DNA of 64,000 nt from assembly GCA_033816765.1 (NCBI GenBank), contig CM066297.1, forward strand, positions 2,412,573 to 2,476,572, in the 5' to 3' direction. Both the position numbers and the translations under genes were made by a program. Positions 1 through 9,849 of the stretch are shown in pieces (within the stretch, counting starts at the first letter, position 1; the number at the start of each line of letters is the position of its first letter). This DNA comes from Nothopassalora personata. Its lineage: Eukaryota; Ascomycota; Dothideomycetes; Mycosphaerellales; Mycosphaerellaceae. Under the pieces are notes generated by a model that was not told the DNA's origin, searched no databases, and was given only the letters and a program-made list of their open reading frames with translations.

Positions 1-1149
1 GTTAGTTATTCGGTAGTAGTGTATGTTATTAAACATAGTATCCTCCTCTTCCTTATAAGGGGTCTAGGAGAGGCGTCGCAACCCGGTTACTATCCTTCTC
101 CTCTACTCTCTAAGTATAGTTAAATTGTCGGGGTCTAACACTACTCCTAGATTTGCCTACCTTTAGTTGCATTATATTGAACTACTCGCGGCGCACTATA
201 TTTTTACCGCGGCAATCCCGTGCTATGTGACCTTCCTTACTATAGGCATAGTATGTAAGTTTTCCTTTTCCTTTAAAGGGCTTTCCGTAGCCCCTACTCT
301 TGTCGATCCTCCGTCCTCGTTAGGTAACGTCTAGTTCTATTAGCTGTAGTCTATAGTAGGGCTAGCTTTATCGTAAGAATTCTCCCTTCATAACGTACCC
401 TCCTAAGGGTCTACGATCCGGAGCGTATCCTACTATACCTCCTACCTTAGAGTCGTATTTCTTTTCCTAGTATCGTTCCTAGAGCTAGTTATCGATGTTA
501 ATCGACGCCTTTATTAGCTCTTCGAGGTTAGTAATCTATCCCCCGTGTCTTATTAACTCGTCCTTAACGGAGTCCTTAAGTCTACGTCGGAACATAGTTA
601 TTAACGTCGTCTAGTCCCATCCGGTGATTTGTCCGTATTCTTCAAATTTAGCGGCATACTCTAAAGTAGACGTCTTCTACTTTAGGTGTTGAATGATTCG
701 TATAGCCTATTAGACTTCGTTCGAGGTTCTAAAGATTAACTTTATCTTATCTTTAAAGAGGGTATAGCTCCTAAACATTCCGGTGGGGTCTAATCGTCCT
801 ATACCTTTAAGGTATTCCTTAAGGTAAGGTTTAATCCAGTTCTACGCACTTCCGCGAAGGTACGTAATAGCGAAGATAGTTCTTTTATTAGTATCGACTA
901 GGTTAAATATGAGATACATATCCATCTAATTGATCCAGTCGTCGAACTTGGCTCTATCTCTATAGAAGAGGTCTAGCTTAGTAGCCTTAACGTCGTTCTT
1001 CCTTAGAGTAGGCTCGTTATCGTTATTAGACTTATCGTCCTTCGTAGTAGTCTATTATAGTAGCGTACGGCGGATGCTTCCTACTTCGCTAGGGGCGGGT
1101 GTTCCCCTACTAGCTGCTTAAGTAGCGCTTATCCTAAGGGCGTTTAAAG

Positions 1150-1535
1150 TGTTATTGTCTCGTTCTAGGGCTAGTCTTAAAGGAGAGATAAGTTAAGTTA
1201 CGTAGCGGTATTCTTTAGAGAGGCTAAAGTAAGCTAAGCGAAGATAAATAATTGGAATAAGAGTTGTATTCTAATTAGTGAGATAGTAACATAAGTTGAA
1301 CGTATTAGAACCGTAAGGGTTTCTAGCGTTCCTAAATATAAAGGAGATTTGCGGCGTAGAGCCTATAGCTTAGTATAATCACCTTAATTAGTCCTACTAA
1401 GCATACTAATTACACTAATCAGTCCGTAAAGTGATTAGTGTCACGTGCGTCTAAAGTGATTAGTGTCACGTGCGTCTAAAGTAATTAGTGTTACGTGTGT
1501 CTAGTCGGGGCTACCGTTTAGACTAAACCGTAACA
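1150..1535 (-). repeat. 5' LTR of Gypsy-B copy 1
   Basis: The 386-bp LTR begins TGTTATTG and ends CCGTAACA (TG...CA). It shares the central block 'CGTTCCTAAATATAAAGGAG' with the LTRs at 8659 and 22444. The element's gag leader starts directly to its left. The partner LTR is outside the window, so the target duplication cannot be checked. Confidence 0.75.
1431..1503. repeat. 25-bp tandem repeat, about 3 units, inside LTR
   Basis: Three consecutive units of about 25 bp (GTGATTAGTGTCACGTGCGT followed by CTAAA) lie inside the LTR. The third unit differs only by transitions. Each unit contains a short near-palindrome around TCACGTG. The related Gypsy-B LTRs carry a different 24-25-bp tandem array at the corresponding place. 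Confidence 0.8.
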
Positions 1536-4500
1536 CCCGACCTATACTCTACTACGAAGTCGAAAGATTATAGAAACGTCGCCTATCGAGCTTACCTCCC
1601 GTTTAGCTACTTTACTATTATAAAACCCTATAGGTTCGTATAGTCGACTAGTACCTAAACCGTATACGATACGCCTTCGAGGTACGGTCGCTAATGCTTA
1701 AATACCTCTACTACTACTAGCAGCTCTTAGTTATAGGTCTTATAATTACACTCGGTAGGTATTATCTTACGAGAATAGAAGGTAATTAGATGCTACTTAG
1801 TCCTAAATAGCTAAGAGATAATGCCTACAATCGCAAAACCTAAGGCATCCGTTTTAACCCTCGTACGTAACGAAGGATCGAAGTGCCTTAGGATAGGTAC
1901 TCTAAGGAACCTAGCTTTTAGCCGTTAGAACGCTTACTCCTCGTAAGCGGACTACGTAAGAGGCCCTTACTTCTTACTATTCTTACATCCCTTAAGTAGG
2001 TCTATTAATAGCTTCGTAATCCTCGAGTACCCTTCGATAAAGCGCCTATAGAAGTTATAGAATCCTAGAAAGAATTAAACCTTATAAAAACTCGTAGGCG
2101 TAGGCTATTCCTCGATTGCGGCTACCCTACTCCTATCTATCGATACGCCTACGACACTTACGATAAATCATAGGAACTCGGTATTCTCCTAGAAGAAGCT
2201 ATACTTCTTTAGGTTCGTAAATAGGGCGAACTTTCGTAGCCTCTCTAGTACCGCGCGTACGGCTCGTACGTACTCCTTACGCGTTACGCTATAGATAAGG
2301 ATGTTATCTAGGTAGACTACGTAGATGTTATCTACTAACCTAGTAAGGGCCTTATTAATGTACTCCTAAAAGGTAGCTAGTGCGTTAGTTAACCTAAAAG
2401 GCATAACTAAGTACTCGTAGTAACCGTATCGCGTACGAAACGTAGTCTTCTACTCGTCTCCTCGCTTAATAGGAATACGGTAGTAGGCATCCTATAGGTC
2501 GATTATAGCAAAGAGCCTAGCGCCCTATAGCCTATCTAAGGTCTTACTAATTAGGGGTAGTAGGTACCGGTTCTTTACTATAATCTTATTTAGGCCTCTA
2601 TAATCTACATAGAGCCTAAGAGTACTATTCTTCTTTAGCACGAATAGAATAGGCGTACCCGCCTCGCTTACGGATTGCCTAATTCACCCCTTCTCTATTA
2701 CTTACGTAAGGTACTCCTTTAAGGCCTCTAGCTTAGTTAAGAACTAGTAGTATAGCGGCTTAAAAGGGGGTTTCTTTCCTTTAACGAGATTAATCGTATG
2801 CTTAACCCCCTTGGGCATCTTACGCTTCGCCTACTTATTAGGTGCGTATACATCTCGGAAGTCTATAAATTCTTTAGGCTACGAGGGCCCCTCTCCTTCG
2901 GGTACTACTATAGTAATAACCCGAACACTTATCGTATAAACCTACTTTAAGCTCTCGAGATCCTTAAGGAACTCGCGTACGTTACGCTACTAAATTGTAG
3001 GCGTCTCTATACCGTAGTACTACTAGTTATCCTTATCGGCCTTTACTATCCGATTACGATACCGCTAGGGTCTACCTAAAATAACTAACGGCCTACCTAT
3101 AGGCGCTACATAGTAGATAGCGTCGCTTACGCGCTCTACTCCTACATCGTTAGCTAGTCGCACGCGAACCGTATAGACGCCGTAGTAATGCCCCTAGTCC
3201 TACGCGTACGACTCTAGATTTAGAAGCTTTATACTACTAATAGGCTATATCTAGTGTCGGAGTACATACTCGTACGATACTAAGCTTAAATCTATACCGT
3301 TATCTAGAAGAAACGTAGCCTCGCGAAAGCCCTTACGCGTCTCGACGGCGCCTCGTAAGTAACGCGCTAGACTCGCATCGACTTGCCTTAAGGGGTCTAT
3401 ATAGAAACTCGGACTTAGGAGCGACCCTTACCTAGTCCTCTACCTTTTCCCTATTCGCCCTTCTTAGTTAAAGCCTTAATAGTTTCTAACCTACGAACCG
3501 CTTACGCGTTACGGTCTTTCTATAGGTGTCTATTCCGGTACTCCGTCTTATAGTAACCCTTCCTACCGTAGCCGTAGTACTCTACTTTCGACTTCTAGCT
3601 AGTTAAAGACGAGCTACCGGCGTCTCGCTACTAACTCGTACCTAAGGCGCCCGGTGCTTAACTCTACTTCTATTACTTTAGGCGATCGGCCCGCTTATGT
3701 ACGCCCTTAGCTTTACGCTTACGATATATATACTGTCCGCGGTCGTGCTCTCTACTACTACCTCGGCGCTCGGTACTTTCGATACGCGAGGCTAGGACTA
3801 CTAGGTCTTCTCTAGTCGTAGGGATATTATAGTAGCTAACGATAGCGGACCGTAAGCGAGGCGTAAGCTTCGCTAGTAGGTACCGTATACGTTACGCTTC
3901 CGAGTAGTTACCTAACTAGTCCTCTATAACATCTAGCTTAGTCGCGAACTGTCGCGCTATCTAGTTATCCTTCTATCTCGTAACCTCGTACTCTAATATA
4001 ACGTTAAGTACGCGATTTATAGGATCGCCGTATACGTCTCGGTAGAACTCCTTAAAGTCCTAGTATATATACCCTATAAGGTTAACGGCGCTATAGTTAG
4101 TATACTATCGCTCGCTTACCTCTCCGCTAAGGTACATAACCCTATATAGGACCTTTAATTCGTCTATCGCGTATATAGTACCTGAGAGGGCGAAGATAAG
4201 TAAGAGCTCCTAAAGGAATACCCTTACCTTCCTTATCGAATCCCCTCTAAAAGGCGTCGGCTCTTTTAGACGCGGTCGCGTCGTACACGCCGCGGCCGCG
4301 CCTCGTACTATAAGATTATCGTTAGTAGTTATAGAGATAGAGGTAGGGGTTATAGTAGGGAGGTAATCTTCTCTCCCTCCTATACGCTCTAGAGGCGGTA
4401 CGCTTATAGCGCGTAAGATCTCTAGCCGCTCGATCTCCCGCTATATCTCTTACTCTTTAATCTTAGCCCGTAAGGCCTCTCTTCTCGTAACTAAGGCTAC

Positions 4501-4818
4501 ACGACGCGCCTACTACTATACACTAGGGCTTAGGGGCGGCGTAGGCAACTCGCCGTCGTATACGTCGCGATCGGGCTCTATAGCGTGTATAGATTATAAC
4601 GAAGGGAAGCTTTAAAACTATAAGAACCGTAAGGCTATAAGGGGATGTCGTAATATATAGTACGCCTACGATCTTCTAATCGTAGATAAACTAAAGCTTA
4701 CTTTCTTCTATTAACGCTATACGCGTCTCCTAGTGTACGTATGCGCGTTACGTACGGTATGCTAAGCCGGGTATAGCCGCATTATATGTAAGGGTTAGCT
4801 ATAGGCTACCCTTATAGC
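1536..4818 (-). mobile_element. Gypsy-A copy 1, 5' half (LTR, gag, PR, RT, RNase H)
   Basis: Read on the minus strand this matches Gypsy-A copy 2 from its 5' LTR to the end of RNase H (26859 to about 30136). From right to left it has LTR 4635-4818, gag about 4600-3450, protease about 3400, reverse transcriptase about 2750-2250 and RNase H to 1536. The integrase, chromodomain and 3' LTR are missing because Gypsy-B copy 1 interrupts it at 1535/1536; the remainder may lie left of the window. All frames are broken by RIP-type stops. The element is not functional. Confidence 0.85.
4635..4818 (-). repeat. 5' LTR of Gypsy-A copy 1
   Basis: About 184 bp, homologous in reverse to the LTRs at 26859-27056 and 38876-39071 (shared ATGTCGTAAT end and TAGCTATAGGCTACCCTTAT end). 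It is closest to the interrupted LTR at 39072-46435. The borders are approximate because the termini have changed by RIP. Confidence 0.7.
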
Positions 4819-4987
4819 TAGATAGTCGAATAATGCGAACGCTATTTATAAAACAAGTAAGTGTTAGTACTAGTAACCTAATAAATCTAAGGACGAGTCC
4901 ATCGCGTAGCTAGAAAGTTAGTTAAGGGAAGATAAGTAACTATAAGAAACAAGTAAGATCTAAGGACTAGAAGCATCCGTACCCGAA

Positions 4988-5023
4988 GCATTAACTAGAA
5001 CTAGAACTAGAATTAGAACTAGA
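4988..5023. repeat. CTAGAA microsatellite
   Basis: Imperfect tandem run of a 6-bp unit (CTAGAA with one CTAGAA-to-TTAGAA change). It lies just downstream (minus-strand sense) of the unidentified large reading frame. Confidence 0.8.
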
Positions 5024-5056
5024 AACCTATAGGCTATAGCTATAGCCGGAAAATCA

Positions 5057-8000
5057 ACTAGAAACTAGGAGTCTATAAACCCGTACTAACTACTTAGTTC
5101 TACTTATTCTTATACAACTCCTTTATCTAGACCTACTCGTTATCGTAGCTAATACTAGTCTTATTAGACGCGTCCCTAAGTAGCTAGCTAGTAAAGTTCC
5201 TATAGTAGTTGCGGAAGAAGCTCTTATTACGCCCTTCGCTTATAAAGCACATCTACTCGAGAGTAGTAACTAAGCTAAGCTACTTATCTATTAATTTTAT
5301 AGCTCGGACGCGCTAATTATACATCTTCTTATAGAAGAGCTCCGAGTCTAGGCGGACCGTAGCATTAAGCTACCTTCTAGCATTAAGGATGACTTCGTTA
5401 TCGTTCTAAGACTTTAAACCCGCTAGGGCATCGGATAGAGGGCTAATGCTACTAAGGTATACGGCCGTAGGAAAAGGATAGCCGGGTACCGGGCGTCGAT
5501 ACTTAAACCCTACAGCGCTCTTACTTAGCGTCTTAAAGTTACGATAGAGGTCTATTACCTAGTACATACTCTAGCTTCTCTAGAGTTTAAGATAGTTATC
5601 GTCGCGGATCTCGATAAAGTAAGGGTTAATCTAACGTAGCGTCTTCTTATATACGGCCTACCTTATTAGAACGCCTATAGTAGTTACCCGCATTTACCTA
5701 GCGCTTAGGTCCTCTCTAAACTAGCTAATGCGGTTTTTACTTAGGTAATTCTAAGCCCTAACCGAGAAGAAACGCTTAAATCGGCCGTCTTCTATGTAGT
5801 TGTTATTCCGGTACTACTAGATAAACTCTATAGCATTCTCTTACTTATAAAAACCGTGTAAAAACTCCGGCCCACTAGTGCCCTCTAAGTTAAGAGAGTA
5901 CAGTATATTAAGCCGGTTACTAGTCTAGTAATTTTCAATTTCGAGGTTTAAGTCGACCCTAGCATACTACACTATAGCGTTTGCATTACCCCCCTAATAA
6001 GCCCTATTAAAGCTAAAAATCGTAGGCCTAGGGAAGGAGATAAACCGAGTGCAGTATTGATGGTATAGCGCTACTTATAAGAGCTATAGCCCGGGGTCTT
6101 ATTACATAATCTATTAGCTTAGAGAATACTACATGTTCTAGTAGACGCCGCCGTTACTAACCTTATTCAATTCTCGTAGGTACTATCGGTACACGTCGAA
6201 TTCTCGACTTATTATTTCTCTAACTGTTTTAACCCGCGGCGCTAGTTTAGCGTTATTATACTAGTATAGTATGTTACTATTAATGTAGGTACCGGTACTA
6301 TTAAGATCGGCTTAGTTAGCTTTATTAATGCCGAATTTATCGAGGATCTAGTTATAGTTAGTATACGTAACGATACCACTCGTAGTACCGATTTTGCCTC
6401 GAACGCGGAGGTAGCTAAGCGGGTTAATAGTCTTCTAACTACGCTTATTAGGGTAAAACTATGACCCATTTTTCACCTTAATAGCTAAAAAACTCTTACC
6501 CTTAAAGAGCTAGTCTTAGACCTTAAGCGCACGCTCATATAGGGTATTAGCGGTAATACCGGGATTCGTAACGAAGTAGAGGGCCTTATAGTAGAAATCT
6601 CGAATATACTAATCGTATATTATAGCGCTAACCTTACTATCCCTCTTAAGAACCTACGAGACAGCATGTTCGAGCATCTTAAGGCCCGCTATCCGGTACT
6701 TAGGTAGCTAGTTAATGCTATCTACGTTAATTGAGTTTCTAAACTTAACGCTATAGTACCGCTTATTATAGGTGTAGTTAGCGCGCTTAATCCGGAGGGC
6801 CTCGTCTTCTTATAGGATCTAATCCTTAAAGACTAATACATCTCTAATTATAGCCGAAGGTAACATAGTAAGTATTGGATTGCTATTCTTAGTTAAAGCC
6901 GGAGTAGATCGTAGGGTGCTAACCGGTGTACCTAGCGGACTGCCCTCGCGTATAGGTACGCCGTCTAGCGTTCGGTTAGGCGAGGATCGAGTAGGCGCAG
7001 TTATACCCTTATCTATGCTCTCGCCTATACGGAGCTACTTAAGTTAACTCGACTTACGACCGCCTCTCGATAGGATTATAGGCTAAGTAGAGGCTAGTAG
7101 TAGAGTTAGCGTAGTACTCTTTACACGTCCTTTACCTTTACTACCCGGTAGTAGCTAACGTAGCTAAGGCTATTACTAGCTAGATAGTCTAGGTTACTCT
7201 ATACTATCCTCTAGGGACGCGGACTTCTTAGTAATAGTACCCTCTATAAAGTATAGAAGGCTATCCTTATAGACGGCTAGGCGGTATCTTCTAATAATCT
7301 CCCTACTCTTAGCCGACTACGGATTAATGCTACGTGCTTTAGCCTCCCTATCGCACCGGGTAAGATTACTAGGCTCTAGAATTCGCTTACGATCTATGCC
7401 CTTACGGCCGATCCTTATACGCTAAATTAATACCCTCTAAATTCTACTAATAGCCCTACTATAGTCTAGGTACTTATTAATAAAGGCCGTAAACTAGCGG
7501 CGCCCGCTGTTAGTACTATAAAGCTCGGAGATAACGCGTTGATTAAGAATCTTATTGTCTATCTACTATAGCTAGTAGCGGGTAAGCGTAGCTCGAAGAG
7601 TCTTCTTACGGTTACGAATCTCTAAACCGGTCTTACGAATCTTACCGACGATAGGAAACAAGACATCGAGTTTCTTATTACTAAGGAATTTATCCTAGTA
7701 GCTCTTACCTATACCGCTCTTAACTTCCTCGAAAAATAGGTTAACCTAGACGGAGTAGTCTTCGAACACCTTCTCGAAGCCCTTATAGAAGTCCTTTAAC
7801 ACCTTAACCCGCTTCTAAGGACTAAGCTCTCGGAATATAACATTAGCGGCGGACTTTAGCGTGTTCGTGTTAGTAAGGATATGCTTAACGTTATCCGGTA
7901 GACGAAGGGACTCGAATAAGGTCTAAGGTAGGCGGGTAAGCCTAGTAATAGTACTAGTAAGCGCTATGCTCGAATTAGCCGGGCGCAACGAAGGACTAGC

Positions 8001-8060
8001 TAAAGCTATAATAACTAGGATTCGCTAGTAGTAAGATCGTAAGAGTTAGCTATCTCGTAG
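5057..8060 (-). pseudogene. unidentified ~1,000-codon protein frame, RIP-degraded
   Basis: One minus-strand frame can be followed without a frame change from about 8060 down to about 5057. It is interrupted only by stops of the RIP type (mostly TAG and TAA replacing likely Trp/Gln codons). I do not recognise the protein. The first ~270 codons are basic and helical (for example RELSP, KVLKDFYKGFEKVFEDYS, TGLEIRNRKKTLRATLTRY). A Ser/Thr/Pro/Gly-rich linker follows (about 7200-6900, for example PTRSSPNRTLDGVPIREGSP). The last ~600 codons form a dense domain rich in Tyr, Asn and Ile (YIRDFYYKALYFVTNPGITA, RVRGKIGTTSGIVTYTNYN, FSFNRAY, GTSGPEFLHGFYK, INPYFIEIRDDNYLKL). I see no RT, integrase DDE, tyrosine recombinase, helicase or RdRP motif. 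The start is unclear (8060-7930) and no introns are needed. It sits between Gypsy-A copy 1 and Gypsy-C/Gypsy-B sequence, so it could be a cargo ORF of an element, an unknown mobile element, or a captured gene. Confidence 0.55.
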
Positions 8061-8658
8061 TGCTACTCTAGAGTGTTAGTAAGCTTTAAAAGCTTAATGT
8101 CTAGGTAGGGGCTTTAAAGAAGGTTAAGGTCGTAAAGAGAGAGGCTAAAGAACCGTCTAATGTATATAGTAGTAGATAGATATATTAGTAGTTAGTAAGG
8201 TTGTGCTAGTATAGATAGGGTGTTAGTATTTAAAGAAAAAGAGAGGAAGTAGTAGGTAGAGAGCTACGCTTAAGTATGTCTCTTAGCGTATGTCCCTATA
8301 ACCGTTATAAGGTAGTAGTACCGAGACCGGTCTTATATATAGTAAGAGCAGTGCTATTAAGATTACACTAAAGGTCCGATAACCTTATATGTAACTAAAA
8401 ACCAGTGCTAGTAACCACCTAGGTAAGCATTTAATAGAGGCATACTACGCTATTACGTAATCCAATTTACCGGTCCCGGGACCGGTAAATGTAACTCTAC
8501 TAACTAAGGTCTAACTAAGGTAAGAACACCCTATAAAGTAAAGTCTAGATAACCGAATTAGCTTAATAAACTAAAGGGCATACGTAACACATGCCTAAGG
8601 GAAGTAAACTCCGTACGCTATTACTGACTAATTAGTTCTTAGCCTCGATCCTACTAAA
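8061..8658. other. non-coding RIPped spacer with TATA-like box
   Basis: I see no reading frame here. On the minus strand, upstream of the large unidentified frame, there is an ACTATATATAAGACC block (about 8333-8347) that could be a TATA box. A 26-bp perfect palindrome lies at 8465-8490. The right end (up to 8658) is the host site of Gypsy-B copy 2; the sequence resumes at 22848 with the duplicated CTAAA. Confidence 0.45.
8465..8490. repeat. 26-bp perfect palindrome, copy 1
   Basis: The half-site ATTTACCGGTCCC is followed directly by its exact reverse complement. The identical 26 bp recurs at 26554-26579 in an unrelated flanking context. The motif contains no CpA or TpG, so RIP could not change it. 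Confidence 0.9.
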
Positions 8659-9062
8659 TGTTAGGTTTAGTATAACCTAATGATATTACAAGTTAAGAAG
8701 ATAAGCTTAATCGGGTTTATTCTCGGGCCGATAAGAAGTTAAGAGAGAGTAATAAAGTAGTAGCTGTCCTGTCTTATAAAGACTAAGTAGCAGTAAGGTA
8801 GAGGTTAGGTTATAGTGTATTCTAAACAGTAATATTAAATAGTAAGTTAAACGCCTCGAAACTATAAGGGGTTCTTAGCGTTCCTAAATATAAAGGAGAT
8901 TCGTAGATCTCGGTAATTAGTCTAATTATTCTAAGTATAAGCAGTCTAATTAGTCTAAGTATAAGCAGTCTAATCGCTCTAAGTCTAAGCGCTTAGGTAG
9001 GATGAGTTACGTGTTTATCTTATCGTTATAATTCTAGGGTCTATAGGAATCATTCCGTAACA
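8659..9062 (-). repeat. 3' LTR of Gypsy-B copy 2
   Basis: 404 bp, TGTTAGG...CCGTAACA. It pairs with 22444-22847; visible differences between the two are transitions. It includes a 24-25-bp tandem array (about 8916-8990, unit with TCTAAGTATAAGCAG). Confidence 0.92.
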
Positions 9063-9135
9063 CTATTCCCTTCTTAGCCTAGCTTCGTCCCGAAGCTTCT
9101 TAAGCCGTTATCATTTCTTGTAGTAATAGTTAACT

Positions 9136-9690
9136 ATGTCTTCTTCCTCCTATAAACGCCGTTAACGACTTGCTTAGGATACTAAAATTTCTAGTATTGA
9201 AATGGCTCTATACACAAATTGTTAGAAGTCTCGATCCTCGGGCGTAGTAGTAAATTGTATCGTAGGTTCTCGGTCTAGAAAGTGTTCGGCCTATATTCGA
9301 AAAGGCTATAAGGATTGCGATGTACGTCTTTCTCGTCCGGAGTAGGAACGTCTTCGCGATTCGCGCGATTATCTTAAGCTAGAGCTTAAGAGGATTAAAG
9401 AGGAGGAGGTGCGGCTAAAGATGCGTAAGATCCGTCTTCGGAAATAGCTACGATTAGCTAAGCGTCGCACCGACGATGCCGTCGCTAAGGAGTTAGAGGA
9501 GCTCGAGGAGGAAGAGGCGCGCGAGGAGCTAGCGTCTCTTAAGCGGGCGTCGGGGGTAGAGGTGTCGCCTTCGCTAGTTTCTTTCTCGGATATTCTAGAG
9601 ATGCCCGTAAACGACTAGGCGGCGCTTTCTAGAGCGGAGCCTTAGGGCGAGTCCCTAGGGGTAGAGACTTATTAGGGTATTTATTTATAA
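9136..9690 (+). pseudogene. antisense ORF of Gypsy-B (Cys-rich, coiled-coil protein, ~184 aa)
   Basis: On the strand opposite to gag-pol, starting about 75 bp inside the 3' LTR, an ATG at 9136 opens a frame of 184 codons ending with TAA at 9688-9690. It is broken only by RIP-type stops (for example near codons 10, 14, 34). The N-terminal half has several cysteines (TNC, VNCIVGSR, RKCSAYIRKGYKDCDVRLSR), which could be a decayed zinc-binding motif. The C-terminal half is a long charged helix (LKLELKRIKEEEVRLKMRKI, then KELEELEEEEAREELASL), a likely coiled coil. From memory, predicted proteins of this kind are common in ascomycete genomes; I give no name. Its position between the chromodomain and the 3' LTR suggests it belongs to the element and that the LTR could drive it from the antisense side. 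Confidence 0.65.
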
Positions 9691-9714
9691 GTTGTGTCCC
9701 TGTTCTTATTAATC

Positions 9715-9789
9715 GGCTAGGTAGCTTAGTAGTAGAGCGTAAGCTATCTACACTCTTAAGGTCGTAGGTTCGATTCCTACCCTAGTCGC
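9715..9789 (+). other. tRNA-like module (A box, B box, acceptor-like stem)
   Basis: GGCTAGG at 9715 can pair with CCTAGTC at about 9780-9786 as a 7-bp acceptor stem with one wobble. A D-arm-like GCTT...GAGC with A-box-like TAGCTTAGTAGTAGAG follows. The T arm is perfect (GTAGG, TTCGATT, CCTAC) and contains a consensus B box GGTTCGATTCC. The anticodon arm does not fold well: 25 nt lie where 23 are expected, with no clean 5-bp stem. It looks like a tRNA-derived or RIP-damaged tRNA-like element inside Gypsy-B, antisense to pol, rather than a working tRNA gene. Confidence 0.5.
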
Positions 9790-9849
9790 TCGTCGGCCGA
9801 GAGATCGATTGTCGTTAGTTATATCGGCGGACTTATTTTTAGTATTGTT

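Larger units (their letters stand above)
1..1535 (-). mobile_element. Gypsy-B copy 1, 5' end (cut by window edge)
   Basis: This is the 5' LTR plus gag of a Ty3/Gypsy element read on the minus strand; the rest lies left of the window. The stretch 1-1130 is clearly homologous to the gag region of the complete Gypsy-B copy (about 21300-22440): both share the block with 'CGCGGCGCACTATAT' and the leader block with 'CTAGGGGCGGGTGTTC'. The frame is full of TAG/TAA stops of RIP type. The element abuts Gypsy-A pol sequence exactly at 1535/1536, so it inserted into the Gypsy-A copy there. The LTR is a diverged subfamily of the LTR at 8659-9062. Confidence 0.8.

Noticed and set aside
6242..6469. 75-codon minus-strand frame and an open + strand reading at about 6282-6475
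   Set aside because: Both are out of frame with the long coherent minus-strand frame at 5057-8060, which continues through this stretch in the third reading.
5057..8060. Idea that the large unknown frame is a Starship captain (tyrosine recombinase) or other known transposase
   Set aside because: I could not find the R...HxxR...Y pattern of a tyrosine recombinase or a DDE pattern in the frame.
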